Part shown: positions 6,986 to 7,543 of the stretch, piece by piece | Numbering within the stretch: the stretch's first letter is position 1 | Layout: every line of letters starts with the position of its first letter | Assembly (NCBI GenBank): GCA_015655565.1 | Contig: JAATEU010000042.1 | Coordinates: forward strand, 1 to 7,543 | Length of the DNA stretch: 7,543 bases | DNA from: Clostridiales bacterium | GTDB taxonomy: Bacteria > Bacillota > Clostridia > Lachnospirales > Lachnospiraceae | Direction: 5' to 3' | Position numbers and translations under genes: made by a program | Notes under the pieces: generated by a model | The model's input: only the letters and a program-made list of their open reading frames with translations | What the model was told of the DNA's origin: nothing | Database searches by the model: none

Positions 6986-7543
<558 letters not shown>

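Overview
The window looks like chromosomal DNA of a low-GC anaerobic member of the Firmicutes, most likely the class Clostridia. The reasons are AT-rich DNA, strong AGGAGG-type ribosome binding sites, TTGAxA/TATTAT-type sigma-A promoters with 17-bp spacers, and a nitrogenase operon with the two PII-like genes nifI1 and nifI2 inserted after the H gene, a layout known from methanogens and clostridia. The species cannot be fixed from the sequence alone.

Layout, left to right. Bases 2-226 are the 3' end of an unrecognised gene. Bases 438-843 hold a decayed gene for a small secreted protein. At 1060-1623 is ahpC, a complete two-cysteine peroxiredoxin with a good promoter and a 20-bp inverted repeat at its predicted transcription start. 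At 1762-3419 is a SulP-family anion transporter with a STAS domain, split by a one-base frameshift near 2606. At 3650-3940 is a small ABM-fold monooxygenase. Converging on it, at 3958-4923 on the minus strand, is a one-component regulator that joins an excisionase-type helix-turn-helix to a periplasmic-binding-protein-like domain of a type often linked to molybdate or tungstate.

After an 804-bp intergenic region comes the main feature, the start of an operon for the iron-only (alternative) nitrogenase: anfH (5728-6555), nifI1 (6657-6974), nifI2 (6986-7366) and the first 54 codons of anfD (7381 to the window end). The call anf rather than nif rests on the AnfD N-terminus and on how closely the H protein follows AnfH. 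AnfH is the reductase, AnfD carries the active-site cofactor, and NifI1/NifI2 would switch the enzyme off when fixed nitrogen is available. Genes for AnfG and AnfK are expected just past the window.

The most interesting part is the control region of anf. The anfH start is preceded by a folded RNA leader (about 5562-5637) closed by a 7-bp helix, then by a 24-bp uninterrupted hairpin with a U-rich tail (5646-5699) that looks like a rho-independent terminator 28 bases before the start codon. A CCCC block in the leader can pair either with a GGGG block inside the leader or with the GGGG block at the base of the terminator. This is the arrangement expected of an attenuator or riboswitch; I cannot match it to a known class. 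With the adjacent metal-sensor-like regulator, and a 19-bp tandem repeat between the two, it suggests dual control (DNA-binding regulator plus RNA attenuation) of an alternative nitrogenase, which as far as I know is undescribed.
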